A stretch of DNA of 64,000 nt from positions 142,153 through 206,152 of the forward strand of contig SVAO01000001.1 of the NCBI GenBank assembly GCA_015059365.1, read 5' to 3'. Positions 63,600 to 64,000 of this stretch are shown in pieces (within the stretch, counting starts at the first letter, position 1; every line of letters begins with the position of its first letter). The stretch comes from Bacillota bacterium. Lineage in GTDB: Bacteria > Bacillota_I > Bacilli_A > RF39 > UBA660. The position numbers were made by a program, and so were the translations under genes. The notes beneath the pieces were generated by a model, which was not told where the DNA came from, searched no databases, and saw only the letters and a program-made list of their open reading frames with translations.

Positions 63600-63824
63600 A
63601 TGAAACATATCTTAATTGCACTTATACATATATACCAATGCATTCCTGGACCATGGCACGCTTCTTGTAGACACATTCCAACATGTTCCAATTATGGCAT
63701 AGAAGCAATTAAAATACATGGATGCATTAAAGGGTCTTATTTAACAATAAAAAGAATACTAAGATGCAACCCATTTGGAACTAGTGGATATGATCCGGTT
63801 CCTAAAAAAGGAGAATTAAAATGA
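63600..63824 (+). CDS. yidD: Membrane protein insertion efficiency factor YidD
   Basis: A 74-residue YidD. The three-cysteine motif [15 protein letters not shown] and [19 protein letters not shown] define the family, a small inner-face protein thought to help YidC insert membrane proteins. AGGTGATAAG precedes the ATG. Its stop overlaps the next start (ATGA). Confidence 0.95.
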   Translation: MKHILIALIHIYQCIPGPWHASCRHIPTCSNYGIEAIKIHGCIKGSYLTIKRILRCNPFGTSGYDPVPKKGELK

Positions 63825-64000
63825 AAAAATTATTATTAAGCCTAACTATTTTTTTAAGTTTGATAACTACTGGATGTTTTAAACGTGATACTATGGAAGA
63901 TATCACAATTTACACCTCTGTATATCCCATTGAGTATATTGTTCATAAATTATATGGCCAACACGCAGAAATAAATAGTATTTATCCTGATGGAATCATA
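63821..64000 (+). CDS. Metal ABC transporter substrate-binding lipoprotein (5' part)
   Basis: The first 60 codons of a gene cut by the window end. A signal peptide with lipobox TTGC is followed by [19 protein letters not shown], which matches the start of the zinc/manganese-binding TroA/ZnuA family. AAAGGAG precedes ATG 63821, which overlaps the yidD stop by 4 nt. Metal preference cannot be told from this part. Confidence 0.82.
   Translation, partial: MKKLLLSLTIFLSLITTGCFKRDTMEDITIYTSVYPIEYIVHKLYGQHAEINSIYPDGII

Overview
The window is AT-rich chromosomal DNA from a low-GC Gram-positive bacterium. Gene content and order point to the Bacilli, most likely an uncultured gut lineage near RF39, Erysipelotrichales or the Mycoplasmatota. 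The supporting signs are DnaB/DnaI-type primosome genes, T-box leaders, Prp-processed ribosomal protein L27, the order spoIVFA-spoIVFB-rplU-prp-rpmA known from Bacillus, and a scattered endospore gene set (spoIVB, spoIIM, spoIVFA/FB, spoIIIAH, gerM, gerE, a YjcZ-like miniprotein). TGA is used as a stop (for example rarA, yidD), so this is genetic code 11 and not the Mycoplasma code. The placement is inference; no database was searched.

Layout. 1-3640: a four-gene dTDP-amino-sugar cassette (GNAT acetyltransferase, DegT aminotransferase, rfbA, rfbB) closed by a terminator. 3687-4340: no protein gene, but a strong sigma-A promoter, about 615 nt of dense complementary segments with a nested 5'/3' closing stem, and a terminator. 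This is a large structured non-coding RNA of the ROOL/OLE/GOLLD size class and the most interesting object here. 4340-9290: cold-shock protein, a membrane protein, rubrerythrin, glyA-folD, an SDR and tRNA-Met. 9408-17490: a MacB-like ABC fusion, queH, def, a YjcZ-like miniprotein, an FtsW-type SEDS protein, mutS and a membrane protein. 17581-26200: nusB-xseA-xseB, an unknown gene, spoIVB, a radical SAM protein, a GT51 glycosyltransferase, a 28-residue Prli42-like ORF, spoIIM, mnmA, an HTH protein and an Asn-rich small protein. 26204-36182: a ZIP transporter, a Xer recombinase, rarA, holA, a heterodimeric ABC exporter and tcdA. 36219-36397: 6S RNA on the minus strand. 36526-46690 (minus): a T-box-led hisS-unknown-aspS operon, a PerM-type permease, dtd-rel, a flavoprotein and rpmA/prp/rplU with an L21 leader. 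46697-53749 (minus): spoIVFB/spoIVFA, gltX, tRNA-Gln, stress-type genes and a small XRE regulator in repeat-rich intergenic DNA. 53912-58092 (minus): tRNA-Arg, gerM, gerE, spoIIIAH and T-box-led thrS. 58116-63504 (minus): dnaB-dnaI, yebC and rnc with neighbours. 63600-64000: yidD and the start of a metal-binding lipoprotein gene.

Most of the window is housekeeping. The less ordinary parts are the large RNA, two T-boxes with unusual details (overlapping Asp/His triplets, and a ribosome-binding site inside a terminator arm), a Rel enzyme whose hydrolase HDxxED motif reads HDILER, duplicated promoter/operator blocks around an XRE gene, and several very small genes. Genes are tightly packed. Terminator hairpins often swallow the preceding stop codon, and start/stop overlaps of the form ATGAATAA recur.
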